DNA from: Rhodoferax sp. BLA1
GTDB taxonomy: Bacteria > Pseudomonadota > Gammaproteobacteria > Burkholderiales > Burkholderiaceae_C
Direction of reading: 5' to 3'
Assembly (NCBI RefSeq): GCF_013416775.1
Contig: NZ_SZVI01000009.1
Location: 372,001-436,000 of the forward strand
DNA length: 64,000 nt
Part shown: one piece after another, positions 16,594 through 25,028 of the stretch
Numbering within the stretch: the first letter of the stretch is position 1
How the letters are laid out: the number at the start of each line of letters is the position of its first letter
Made by a program: the position numbers and the translations under genes
The notes under the pieces: generated by a model
The model's database searches: none
What the model saw: only the letters and a program-made list of their open reading frames with translations
What the model was told of the DNA's origin: nothing

Positions 16594-17727
16594 ATGAATT
16601 TGCCACCTGCTCAGCCCAAATTGCATTGGGACATTTTTTGCCGCGTGATCGACAACTTTGGTGACATCGGTGTCTGCTGGCGCCTGTGTGTGGATCTGGC
16701 GCAACGCGGTCAGACCGTGCGGCTCTGGGTCGACGATGCGTCGGCCCTGGCCTGGATGGCGCCAGATGGCGCACCCGGGGTGACGGTACTGGCGTGGAGC
16801 ACCCCTTTTGCCCACCACAGCCAGACGCCCGGCGATGTGCTGGTGGAAGCCTTTGGCTGCGAAGTCGATCCTGAATTCATAGCTGCATACGCCCACAAGA
16901 TCAGGGCTACAGGCCAGACAAGCCAGTGGATCAACCTCGAATACCTGAGCGCCGAGGCCTACGTGGCGCGCTGCCACACCCTGCCCTCACCCGTGATGTA
17001 TGGGCCAGGCCAGGGGCTGGCCAAGCATTTTTTCTACCCTGGCTTCACACCCGACACCGGCGGCCTGTTGCGCGAAGCCGATCTGCTGCAGCGCCAGGCC
17101 AGTTTCGAGCGCAGCGCCTGGTTGACAACACAAGGCATAGCCTGGCAAGGCCAGCGTCTGGTCTCGCTGTTTTGTTACGAACCTGCAGGCCTGCCCGCCT
17201 TGCTGCACACATTGGCTGCGGACGACAGACCCACACAGCTGTTGGTGACCGCAGGGCGGGCCAGCGCCGCGGTGCGCCGCTTGGTTGAGCATGAAATTAG
17301 CCTCCAGCCCTTTATTAACAAGGGTCAGAAGCTCTCAATTTCATATCTTCCATTGCTATCGCAGGCCGACTATGACCACCTGCTGTGGGCCTGTGACATC
17401 AACTTTGTGCGCGGCGAAGACTCGCTGGTGCGCGCTTTGTGGGCCGGCAAACCCTTGATCTGGCAGATCTACCCGCAAGACGATGACGCCCACCACCACA
17501 AGCTCCACGTCTTCCTGGACTGGCTGCAGGCCCCGCCCGCATTGCGCCGCGCACATCAGCGCTGGAACGGTTTGCCGGGTAGGGGCACCGACGACGTCAA
17601 CGCGCCATTGTTCACGACCGAAGACGAGCGAACTTGGCAAGCTGCCTGCCAGCGCGCCAAGCAAACGCTGCTGCAGCAAAACGATCTGGCAAGCCAGTTG
17701 CTCGATTTCATGACAAAAACCCACTAA
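16594..17727 (+). CDS. earP: EF-P arginine rhamnosyltransferase EarP
   Basis: 377 residues. Transfers L-rhamnose from dTDP-rhamnose to the loop arginine of EF-P. Seen: [20 protein letters not shown] at the N-terminus (the conserved aspartate of DNFGDIG is part of the active site), [24 protein letters not shown], and the nucleotide-sugar site [27 protein letters not shown]. The gene lies directly upstream of efp, its substrate. Two segments, about 95-108 and 233-251, are encoded by DNA that matches the dispersed palindromic repeat; both keep the frame. The start at 16594 is chosen because homology begins immediately after it. uvrC is divergent, 27 bp away. Confidence 0.93.
   Translation: MNLPPAQPKLHWDIFCRVIDNFGDIGVCWRLCVDLAQRGQTVRLWVDDASALAWMAPDGAPGVTVLAWSTPFAHHSQTPGDVLVEAFGCEVDPEFIAAYAHKIRATGQTSQWINLEYLSAEAYVARCHTLPSPVMYGPGQGLAKHFFYPGFTPDTGGLLREADLLQRQASFERSAWLTTQGIAWQGQRLVSLFCYEPAGLPALLHTLAADDRPTQLLVTAGRASAAVRRLVEHEISLQPFINKGQKLSISYLPLLSQADYDHLLWACDINFVRGEDSLVRALWAGKPLIWQIYPQDDDAHHHKLHVFLDWLQAPPALRRAHQRWNGLPGRGTDDVNAPLFTTEDERTWQAACQRAKQTLLQQNDLASQLLDFMTKTH
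16878..16915 (+). repeat. Dispersed palindromic repeat, copy 6, inside earP (degenerate)
   Basis: CATAGCTGCATACGCCC and then ACAAGATCAGGGCTACAGGCC follow the layout TAGCTG...CCC...GGGCTACAGGCC of the family, with weakened pairing. It is translated in frame as [12 protein letters not shown]. The RATG peptide recurs in UvrC and CoaBC for the same reason. Confidence 0.6.
17293..17344 (+). repeat. Dispersed palindromic repeat, copy 7, inside earP
   Basis: TTAGCCTCCAGCCCTTTATT followed by AACAAGGGTCAGAAGCTCTC resembles copies 8 and 10. Translated in frame as [17 protein letters not shown]. Confidence 0.65.
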
Positions 17728-17821
17728 AATAGCGGGCTTTGCGGCATGTGGTCGATTTTTCATCGAGTGCTCCAGCCGCCCTCGCCGCCAGATGGGCGGC
17801 CTAACTTCACTCTCTGACTTT

Positions 17822-18376
17822 ATGAAAATCGCTCAAGAAATTCGCGCCGGCAACGTCATCATGCAAGGCAAAGACCCGATGGTCGTCCTGAAAACCGAAT
17901 ACGCCCGCGGTGGCCGCGGTGCCGCCACCGTGCGCATGAAGCTCAAGAGCCTGATCGCCAACTTCGGCACCGAAGTCGTGTTCCGGGCCGACGACAAGAT
18001 GGACCAAGTCATTCTGGACAAAAAAGATTGCACCTACTCCTACTTTGCCGACCCGATGTACGTGTGTATGGATGCCGAGTACAACCAGTACGAAGTTGAA
18101 GCAGAGAACATGGGCGACGCGCTCAACTACCTCGAAGACGGCATGGAAGTCGAAGTAGTGTTCTACGACGGCAAGGCCATCTCGGTTGAACTGCCCACCA
18201 CCGTGGTGCGTGAAATCACCTGGACCGAACCCGCTGTCAAGGGTGACACCTCTGGCAAGGTTCTGAAACCGGCCAAGATTGCAACAGGTTTCGACGTCGG
18301 TGTGCCGATTTTTGTGGCCCAAGGCGACAAGGTCGAAATCGACACCCGCACTGGCGAATACCGCAAGCGCGTCTAA
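17822..18376 (+). CDS. efp: Translation elongation factor P, arginine type
   Basis: 184 residues. Binds ribosomes stalled at polyproline and stimulates peptide-bond formation. The tip of the loop in domain I reads [13 protein letters not shown] with Arg at position 32, the residue rhamnosylated by EarP (lysine-type EF-P has Lys here). Domains II and III ([45 protein letters not shown]) are complete. TAAAAT near the earP stop codon may be its -10 box. Strong terminator downstream. The start at 17822 matches the family start [12 protein letters not shown]. Confidence 0.97.
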   Translation: MKIAQEIRAGNVIMQGKDPMVVLKTEYARGGRGAATVRMKLKSLIANFGTEVVFRADDKMDQVILDKKDCTYSYFADPMYVCMDAEYNQYEVEAENMGDALNYLEDGMEVEVVFYDGKAISVELPTTVVREITWTEPAVKGDTSGKVLKPAKIATGFDVGVPIFVAQGDKVEIDTRTGEYRKRV

Positions 18377-18411
18377 ACACCCGTGGCTGGCTTCACTGCC
18401 AAAAACAAGCA

Positions 18412-18440
18412 GGGCTTCACTCCGTGAGGCCCTTTTTTTT
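18412..18440 (+). terminator. Rho-independent terminator after efp
   Basis: GGGCTTCAC and GTGAGGCCC pair around TCC and are followed by eight T. Confidence 0.88.
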
Positions 18441-18457
18441 AACTGACAATTCGGACC

Positions 18458-19333
18458 ATGGAACACACCCAACCCCTGACCCAACACGTCACCGAACACA
18501 AGCTGGCCGATGCCCTGGCCGACCTGCTCAACCACCCGGCCGACGAGACCGTCCTGCACCCCAACGCCTACCGGCTGGCTTTTGCCGACCCCGAATTCCT
18601 GCTGCGCCGGGAATCACGCGGCATCCGCATCCAGTTGGAGATGCTCAAACCCGACCTCGACCAGAGTGAACAAGGCATTGACAACACCATTGTGGTGTTT
18701 GGCAGCGCGCGTTTTCCGTCCCCCGAGACCGCCAACGCCGCCATGCAAGCCGCCCTGGCTAGCGCCGACCCGGCGGCGATCCAGCTGGCCCAGCGCCACC
18801 TGCGTAACGCCCAACATTACGACCAGGCGCGCCTGTTTGCCCGGCTGGTTGCCAACTACAGCAACGACCAGGCGCACAGCGCCAAACTCTACATCTGCAC
18901 CGGCGGTGGCCCGGGCATCATGGAAGCCGCCAACCGGGGTGCCCACGAACTGGGTGCACCCACCGTGGGCCTGAACATCGCGCTGCCGCATGAGCAGTCG
19001 GCCAACCCCTATGTCACCCCGGCGCTGAGCTTCAAGTTCCACTATTTTGCGATCCGCAAGATGCATTTCATGATGCGCGCCAAGGCACTGGTGGCCTTCC
19101 CCGGCGGGTTTGGCACACTCGACGAGCTGTTTGAGGTGATCACCCTGGTGCAAACGCGCAAAGCCCAGCCGGTGCCCATCGTGCTGTTTGGCAGCGACTA
19201 CTGGAAGCGCCTGCTCAACATCGATGTGATGGTGGAAGAAGGGGTGATCTCCCCCGAGGACCTGAAGCTGTTCCACTATGTCGACACCCCGGAAGCCGCC
19301 TGGGACGTGATCCGGCATTTCTACGCGCTGTAA
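18458..19333 (+). CDS. LOG-family protein (putative cytokinin riboside phosphoribohydrolase-like)
   Basis: 291 residues. Rossmann-like fold of the LOG/TIGR00730 group: NTIVVFGSARFPSPE, the nucleotide loop CTGGGPGIMEAANRGAHELG, and the signature PGGFGTLDELFEVITLVQTRK with its catalytic glutamate. Plant-type LOG enzymes release the base from nucleoside 5'-monophosphates; the bacterial substrate is often AMP or unknown. An N-terminal helical extension of about 75 residues and a spacer (residues about 90-130) make it longer than minimal LOG proteins (about 190), as in the longer bacterial subgroup. Starts 18 bp after the efp terminator. Confidence 0.85.
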   Translation: MEHTQPLTQHVTEHKLADALADLLNHPADETVLHPNAYRLAFADPEFLLRRESRGIRIQLEMLKPDLDQSEQGIDNTIVVFGSARFPSPETANAAMQAALASADPAAIQLAQRHLRNAQHYDQARLFARLVANYSNDQAHSAKLYICTGGGPGIMEAANRGAHELGAPTVGLNIALPHEQSANPYVTPALSFKFHYFAIRKMHFMMRAKALVAFPGGFGTLDELFEVITLVQTRKAQPVPIVLFGSDYWKRLLNIDVMVEEGVISPEDLKLFHYVDTPEAAWDVIRHFYAL

Positions 19334-19380
19334 AACCGCGCGAAGCGCCCTCTTCCCCGGGCAGGGGCCTGGGATGAGGG

Positions 19381-20577
19381 TCAGGCCTTGGGTGGCGGGC
19401 GCAAAAACCACGCCGAACGGGCACCCAGCCCCACCGCCGTGCCCACTGTCCAGAACACCAGCGACACGCCCAAGGTGGCACCGGCGGTGCCAAACAACAT
19501 CGGCATGAACACACTGGAGGCATTGATCGCCATCAGCCGGAAGCCCAGCGCCTCACCGTGGCGTGACTCCGGGGTGATCTGGTGCAAGGTGCTCATGATC
19601 ATCGGCTGTACCGAACCCAGGGACACCCCCAGCAGCGCCGAACACACGGCCATGGCCCAGGCCGAGTGTGTCAGCGGGTAGATGGCAAACAACAGCGCGG
19701 TGCTCAGCATGGCGCCGGTCACCACCACCCACTCCCGCAGATGGGCCACCAGAAACGGCAACACCACCCGCACGGCCGTGGCCGCCAGCGCAAACCCACC
19801 CAAAATCGCGCCAATGGCCGAGGCGCTGACACCGCGCTCATGCCCGAGCACCGGCACCACAAAGGTGTGCACATCCCAGCAGGACGACAGCAACCAGTTC
19901 ACCAGCATCAGGCGGCGCATCATGGGCTCACGCATCAGGTCCCAGGCGCGGCCTTTTTTGCCACCCGGCTGGGCCACCACCGGCGGCAACTCCAGGGTGT
20001 GACGCACCCACAGCCAGGTCATCAGCGGAAAACACGCGAGACAGGCAAAACTCAGCCTGAAACCGCCCTGGTCAATCAGGATACCGGCCACCAGCGGACC
20101 GACAAAGTTTGCCAGCGCCGGACCAATCGACAACCAGCTGAACATCGACTTGAGCTGCGTCGTGTCTTGCGCCGAGCGCCCGACATGGCGCTGCACACAG
20201 ATAGATGCCACCCCGGTGGCGCCACCGGTCATCAAGGCACTCAGGCACAAGACCGGAAACACCGGGAACACGAACGCCAACGCCGCACCCGCACTGGCCA
20301 TGCCCACCGCCAGCCTCATCGGCCGTTTGAAGCCATGGCGGTCGGTGTAGCGCCCGGCGGGCATGGCCAGGAAAACCTGCGTCAGCGCAAACAAGGCCAG
20401 CAGCGTGCCCACCGCCAGGGCACTGTAACCCTCACGCAGGGCTAGCAGGGGTGACGCGAGCCGCATACCGGCCATACAGGCGTGCAGACAGATATGGCCA
20501 CCAATCAGCCGCGCCAGACCCACTTGGGTCAACACTGGTTGTGGCGCGGTGGACTCACTCAAAGGGGCAGAACTCAC
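19381..20577 (-). CDS. MFS transporter
   Basis: 398 residues with about 12 hydrophobic segments. The MFS motif between helices 2 and 3 is seen as PAGRYTDRHGFKRPM. HERGVSASAIGAILGGFALAATAVR fits the start of the second half. The substrate cannot be deduced. The start is a GTG that overlaps the rmuC stop (GTGA), indicating translational coupling with rmuC. Confidence 0.85.
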   Translation of the reverse strand: MSSAPLSESTAPQPVLTQVGLARLIGGHICLHACMAGMRLASPLLALREGYSALAVGTLLALFALTQVFLAMPAGRYTDRHGFKRPMRLAVGMASAGAALAFVFPVFPVLCLSALMTGGATGVASICVQRHVGRSAQDTTQLKSMFSWLSIGPALANFVGPLVAGILIDQGGFRLSFACLACFPLMTWLWVRHTLELPPVVAQPGGKKGRAWDLMREPMMRRLMLVNWLLSSCWDVHTFVVPVLGHERGVSASAIGAILGGFALAATAVRVVLPFLVAHLREWVVVTGAMLSTALLFAIYPLTHSAWAMAVCSALLGVSLGSVQPMIMSTLHQITPESRHGEALGFRLMAINASSVFMPMLFGTAGATLGVSLVFWTVGTAVGLGARSAWFLRPPPKA

Positions 20578-21995
20578 GCGCCGGGTGTCCCTTCGCTGCT
20601 GTCAAAGTCGCGGTCCAGAGTGATCAGCGACTGGGCCTGGGTCTCGGGCAAGGCCTCTACGGTTTTAAGAGCACGCCCCATCGCACGGCTGCGGGTTTGG
20701 GCGCTATCCAGCGTTTTAAGCACGGTTTCGGTCTGGGCCTTGACCTTGGCCAGCACATCGCCAAACTTGCCGAACTCGGTTTTGACCGCACCGAGCACCT
20801 GCCAGACTTCGCTCGAGCGTTTTTCGAGCGCCAGGGTTCTGAAACCCATTTGCAGGGAACTCAGCATCGCCAACAACGTGGTCGGCCCGGCCAGCGTCAC
20901 ACGGCAGTCGCGTTGCAATGCCTCCATCAGGCCGGGACGACGCAGCACCTCGGCGTACAGGCCTTCGGTGGGCAGGAACAAAATCGCAAAGTCGGTGGTG
21001 TACGGCGGCTCCAAGTACTTGTCGGCAATCGACTTGGCTTCCAGGCGGATGCGTTGCTCGAGCGCGCGCGCGGCCAGCTCAGCGGCCACCACATCGGCAA
21101 GGCCCTGGGCGTCAAGCAGGCGTTCGTAATCTTCGTTGGGGAACTTAGCGTCAATCGGCAGCCACAGCGGCTCGCCTGAATCGGAGCGCCCAGGCAGTTT
21201 GATGGCGAAGTCGACCACATTTTTGCTGCCCGGACGCGTCGCCACCTGGGCCGCGTACTGGTCCGGTACAAACACCTGCTCCAACAGACTGGCAAGTTGC
21301 GCCTCACCAAAAATACCGCGGGTTTTGACGTTGGTCAGCAGGTGCTTGAGGTCACCCACACCCTGCGCCAGCGTCTGCATTTCACCCAGGCCTTTGTGCA
21401 CCTGTTCCAACCGGTCCGCAACCTGTTTGAAACTTTCACCCAGGCGGGCTTGCAAGGTGGTCTGCAATTTTTCATCGACGGTGGCACGCATTTCGTCGAG
21501 TTTGGCGGCGTTGTTGGTTTGGAGCTGCGCCAGCTGTTTTTCAAGCGTTTCGCGGATCTCGCTCATGCGCCGCACATTGGATTCACTCAAACCCGAGAGC
21601 TGGGTCGACAGCGTGTCAGACAGAGTTTTTTGCAACAGGGCCAGCTGCTGGCCAAACGCGTCGATCTGGGTGTTTTGCGTGCGGGTGGCTTCGGCGCCCT
21701 GCTGCACCAGCGTCTGCTGGAAGGTGGCCAGGTTCTGCGCCAGTTCCTGGCGCGCGCTGCGAGAGGAGTCGCTGATGTCGCGCTGCAGGTCACGCGCCAG
21801 TTTGTCGGTGTTTTGGGTGATATGCGCCAGCAGCGCCTGATGGCGGGCCAGCTGGGCTTGCTGCTCCTGCTGTTGTTTGGCCAGCTCGGTTGCGTCGGGC
21901 TGGGTGGCCCGGCCAAGGCGCTGCAACAGCACCAGCAACAACAACGCATTCACCCCACCCAGCGCCAGCGCGCCCCACATTGCAAAATCAGTCAC
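20574..21995 (-). CDS. rmuC: DNA recombination protein RmuC
   Basis: 473 residues from a GTG preceded by GGAGAGC. An N-terminal membrane helix (MWGALALGGVNALLLLVLLQ) is followed by a long coiled coil rich in Gln, Leu and Glu (about 30-230), then the RmuC nuclease-like domain: KTRGIFGEAQLASLLEQV, VDFAIKLPGR, LPIDAKFPNEDYERL, IADKYLEPPYTTDFAILFLPTEGLYAEVLR. RmuC limits inversions between short inverted repeats in E. coli, which is suggestive given the many short palindromic repeats here. A longer frame upstream lacks a ribosome-binding site. Confidence 0.93.
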   Translation of the reverse strand: MTDFAMWGALALGGVNALLLLVLLQRLGRATQPDATELAKQQQEQQAQLARHQALLAHITQNTDKLARDLQRDISDSSRSARQELAQNLATFQQTLVQQGAEATRTQNTQIDAFGQQLALLQKTLSDTLSTQLSGLSESNVRRMSEIRETLEKQLAQLQTNNAAKLDEMRATVDEKLQTTLQARLGESFKQVADRLEQVHKGLGEMQTLAQGVGDLKHLLTNVKTRGIFGEAQLASLLEQVFVPDQYAAQVATRPGSKNVVDFAIKLPGRSDSGEPLWLPIDAKFPNEDYERLLDAQGLADVVAAELAARALEQRIRLEAKSIADKYLEPPYTTDFAILFLPTEGLYAEVLRRPGLMEALQRDCRVTLAGPTTLLAMLSSLQMGFRTLALEKRSSEVWQVLGAVKTEFGKFGDVLAKVKAQTETVLKTLDSAQTRSRAMGRALKTVEALPETQAQSLITLDRDFDSSEGTPGA

Positions 21996-22074
21996 GTTCA
22001 AAGCTCTCCTGGGTACCGATTGTGGTTCAAAACCGAATACCCCTGGCAATCGGTTTTGACATTTTTATATAAGA

Positions 22075-22121
22075 AATTGGCTTCCAGCCCTTGTATTAAA
22101 AGGGCAGACAGCTATCACATT
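22075..22121 (-). repeat. Dispersed palindromic repeat, copy 8
   Basis: On the plus strand TTGGCTTCCAGCCCTTGTAT is followed by TAAAAGGGCAGACAGCTATC, close to copies 7 and 10. It lies between the upstream end of rmuC and the 3' end of the hydroxyacid dehydrogenase gene. Confidence 0.75.
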
Positions 22122-22208
22122 CATAACATTTGACAAGCGCCAGCATGCCCGCCAAGTCGCCCCGAAGCGTGGCATAAAACCAGCGCCGGGGCACAACAAA
22201 ACACCCAC

Positions 22209-23189
22209 TCAGGCGGCCAGCACCTGCGGGTTCAAGGGTGTCAGCGGCTTGCCGTTCAGCAAAAACCCGATCAGGTTGTCTGCCGCGAGTTGCGCCATCG
22301 CCAGCCGCGTGGGCCGGGTGGCACTGGCGATATGCGGGGTCAACACCACATTGGAACAAGCCAACAGGTCCGGGTGCACCGTGGGTTCACCCTCAAACAC
22401 ATCGAGCCCGGCGGCGGCAATCTGGCCGGCACGCAAAGCTTCAGCCAGGGCCGCGTCATCCACAATGCCGCCCCGTGCGATGTTGACCAACGTGGCTGTG
22501 GGTTTCATCAGCGCCAGCTCCGGTGCACCAATGCTGTGGTGCGACGCGGCGCTGTAAGGCAGCACCAGCATCAGATGGTCACAGGTTCGCAGCAATTCCT
22601 CCTTGCTGACCCAGCGCGCTTGGCACGCGGATTCGGTGGCTTCGTCCAGCCGCGAACGGTTGTGGTAGATCACCTTCATGCCAAAACCCAAAGCGCCGCG
22701 TTTGGCAATGCCTTGCCCAATGCGACCCATGCCCAGAATGCCCAGGGTGCTGCCAAACACCTCGGCCCCGGTGAACATGTCGTAGCGCCAGCGGTTCCAC
22801 AAACCCGCACGCAAAAAGTGCTCGGACTCGGTGATGCGCCTGGCCGTGGCCAGCAGCAGTGCAAAACCAAAATCGGCGGTGGTCTCGGTCAACACGTCGG
22901 GGGTATTGGTGGCCAAGACCCCGGCTGCGGTCATCGCATCCACATCAAAATTGTTGTAGCCCACCGCCATGTTGGCGCAGATCTTGAGGTCAGGGCATGC
23001 TGCCAGCACCGCCGCGTCGATGCGCTCGCTGCCGGTGGTGAAAGCGCCCTGTTTGCCCTGGAGCTGCTGCATCAACTCGGAGGGTGTCCACAACACGTCC
23101 TCCTGGTTGGTGGTGAGCTCAAAATGCTGCGCCAGCTTGTCCAGAACCTCGGGGAAAACGGCGCGCGCGACCAGAACAGCAGGTTTCAT
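22209..23189 (-). CDS. D-2-hydroxyacid dehydrogenase (glyoxylate/hydroxypyruvate reductase type)
   Basis: 326 residues from the ATG at 23189. Two Rossmann-like domains: ANMAVGYNNFDVDAM in the catalytic domain, the NAD loop GILGMGRIGQGIAKR, ARGGIVDDAALAEAL with the substrate arginine, GLDVFEGEP with the catalytic glutamate, and NVVLTPHIASAT with the catalytic histidine. It most resembles the GhrB/GyaR group that reduces glyoxylate and hydroxypyruvate. Its start lies 7 bp after the nhaD stop, so the two are one transcript. Confidence 0.9.
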   Translation of the reverse strand: MKPAVLVARAVFPEVLDKLAQHFELTTNQEDVLWTPSELMQQLQGKQGAFTTGSERIDAAVLAACPDLKICANMAVGYNNFDVDAMTAAGVLATNTPDVLTETTADFGFALLLATARRITESEHFLRAGLWNRWRYDMFTGAEVFGSTLGILGMGRIGQGIAKRGALGFGMKVIYHNRSRLDEATESACQARWVSKEELLRTCDHLMLVLPYSAASHHSIGAPELALMKPTATLVNIARGGIVDDAALAEALRAGQIAAAGLDVFEGEPTVHPDLLACSNVVLTPHIASATRPTRLAMAQLAADNLIGFLLNGKPLTPLNPQVLAA

Positions 23190-23196
23190 GACCGAC

Positions 23197-24483
23197 TCAG
23201 TGTCCAAACAGGCGCATTTCAACGATGTAGAACAAGGCACCGCCAAAATACCCCAGCAGCGCCAGCCCGCTGATTTTTTTCATGTACCAGAAGAAATCAA
23301 TTTTCTCCAGCCCCATCGCGGCCACACCAGCTGCTGAGCCAATGATCAGGATGGAACCACCGGTGCCCGCACAATAGGCCATGAACTCCCACAGGAAACT
23401 GTCCGGCGGGAACTGGGCCAAGTCATACATGCCCATCGACGCAGCCACCAGCGGCACGTTGTCCACCACCGCGCTGACCAAACCAATGATCATCACGATC
23501 ACATCCTGGCGACCCACCGCCTGATCGAGCCACTGCGCCAGCGAGGTCAGAATGTGGGTGTGTTCCAGAGAGGCCACGGCCAGCAGAATGCCGATGAAAA
23601 ACACAATCGAGCCCATGTCGATCTTGGACAAGGCATGGACCAACGTGAAGTGGTCCTTGTCCTCGTCACACTTGTCGCGGTGCAACAGGTCGCCCACCAG
23701 CCACAAAATACCCAGGCCAAACAGAATGCCCATAAAAGGTGGCAAATGGGTCACCGTTTTGAACACGGGCACCGCCACCAGAATCCCCAAACCCAAACAA
23801 AACATGATGTTGCGCTCAGCGTTGGTGGAGGCCACAGCATTGGACTCGGCCTGGCGCTCAGGCGACACCACGGGTTTGCCTTTCAAAATAAAAGCGGTCA
23901 CCGCCAGTGGCACCAACAGGTTGATCAGGGACGGCACAAACAGCCCCTTCATGATGTTCAGTGCGGTGATCTGGCCACCAATCCACAACATGGTGGTGGT
24001 CACGTCGCCAATCGGCGTCCAGGCGCCGCCCGAGTTGGCGGCAATCACAATGATGCCGGCAAAAAACAGGCGGTCTTCCCGCTTGTCGAGCAGCTTTTTC
24101 ATCAGCGACACCATCACGATGGTGGTGGTCAGGTTGTCCAGAATCGAGCTCAGAAAAAAGGACACAAAACCCACCATCCACATCAGGGTGGCAAGCTTGG
24201 TGGTTTTGATGCGCGAGGTGATCACCTCAAACCCGTTGTGGGCGTCAATCACTTCGACAATGGTCATGGCACCCATCAAAAAGAACACAATTTGTGCGGT
24301 GCTCATCAGCGATTCGGACAGGTTTTCACCCACCAGATGGGCGTCCGCACTCGACACCGCATAGATGGTCCACAACAAACCAGCGCCAATCAGGGCCGAA
24401 GCTGACTTATTGATTTTGATAGGGTGCTCAAGTGCAATGGCTGCGTACGCCAGCACAAAAACAATGACCAGAGCTGTCAACAT
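23197..24483 (-). CDS. nhaD: Na+/H+ antiporter, NhaD family
   Basis: 428 residues, about 11-12 membrane segments, ion-transporter superfamily. Seen: IVFVLAYAAIALEHPIKINKS at the N-terminus, FLMGAMTIVEVIDAHNGFEVI, LDNLTTTIVMVSL, VIAANSGGAWTPIGDVTTTMLWI, VVDNVPLVAASMGMYDL and YCAGTGGSILIIGSAAG. The paired NSGGAWTPIGD and DNVPL blocks are hallmarks of NhaD. It exchanges Na+ or Li+ for protons in the inner membrane. First gene of a two-gene transcript. Confidence 0.92.
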   Translation of the reverse strand: MLTALVIVFVLAYAAIALEHPIKINKSASALIGAGLLWTIYAVSSADAHLVGENLSESLMSTAQIVFFLMGAMTIVEVIDAHNGFEVITSRIKTTKLATLMWMVGFVSFFLSSILDNLTTTIVMVSLMKKLLDKREDRLFFAGIIVIAANSGGAWTPIGDVTTTMLWIGGQITALNIMKGLFVPSLINLLVPLAVTAFILKGKPVVSPERQAESNAVASTNAERNIMFCLGLGILVAVPVFKTVTHLPPFMGILFGLGILWLVGDLLHRDKCDEDKDHFTLVHALSKIDMGSIVFFIGILLAVASLEHTHILTSLAQWLDQAVGRQDVIVMIIGLVSAVVDNVPLVAASMGMYDLAQFPPDSFLWEFMAYCAGTGGSILIIGSAAGVAAMGLEKIDFFWYMKKISGLALLGYFGGALFYIVEMRLFGH

Positions 24484-24601
24484 GAAATTACCTTTGTTAT
24501 TGATGGAACGACAGCGCGATTATCACTGGTGGTTTTGTCGACAACCCGACTTTCAGGCAGCTGCAAACCGGCACCCAACACCGCGACCCCAGTGACTAAG
24601 C

Positions 24602-24633
24602 AAAAAAAAGCCACCCGAAGGTGGCTTTTTTTG
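24602..24633 (-). terminator. Rho-independent terminator after the Ala-rich lipoprotein gene
   Basis: GCCACC and GGTGGC form a stem around CGAA, flanked by A and T runs on both sides, so it can work on either strand. It lies just past the stop codon at 24645. Confidence 0.85.
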
Positions 24634-24644
24634 ACTGGGTCCAA

Positions 24645-24866
24645 TTACTTGGAAGCAGCTGCAGCGGCGGCTTCAGCAGCAGCGGCGGCTGCAGCATCAG
24701 CGGGGGCAGCAGCGGCTGCATCAGAAGCGGGAGCAGCAGGTGCTTCAGCAGCGGGAGCGGCAGCAGCAGGTGCTTCAACAGCGGGTGCAGGAGCTTCTTC
24801 CTTTTTGCCACAGGCGGCCAAAGCAGCAGCAGCGATCACAGCGGCGAGTACGAGAGTTTTGTTCAT
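24645..24866 (-). CDS. Small alanine-rich lipoprotein
   Basis: 73 residues. The signal peptide MNKTLVLAAVIAAAALAAC ends in the lipobox LAAC (Cys 19). The mature part starts GKKEEAPAPAVEAP and is then almost only Ala with Pro, Glu, Asp and Ser. It is compositionally like a flexible tether and has no recognisable domain. The coding DNA is a run of GCA/GCC/GCT/GCG codons, so length variation by slippage is likely. AATTACAAATG gives a weak ribosome-binding site, and a strong terminator follows. Several reading frames are open here because of the repetitive composition; the lipobox and the terminator position decide for this one. Function unknown. Confidence 0.8.
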   Translation of the reverse strand: MNKTLVLAAVIAAAALAACGKKEEAPAPAVEAPAAAAPAAEAPAAPASDAAAAAPADAAAAAAAEAAAAAASK

Positions 24867-25028
24867 TTGTAATTACCTAAAAAAAAGACAATTTCCGGAA
24901 ATCCTTGATGCAGTTTCCTGCATCCCAACAAGCATACATCGCTGTTGCGAAAGTTGCTTGGGGCTTGATTATAGTCACCTTACCAATGGTTTCTACCATT
25001 GACATACCACAAATCTTATGCTTCAGCT

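Noticed and set aside
24424-25002. Ala/Ser/Gly-rich frames on the plus strand opposite the small lipoprotein gene
   Set aside because: They are alternative readings of a GCN-rich tract; the minus strand has a lipobox and a correctly placed terminator.
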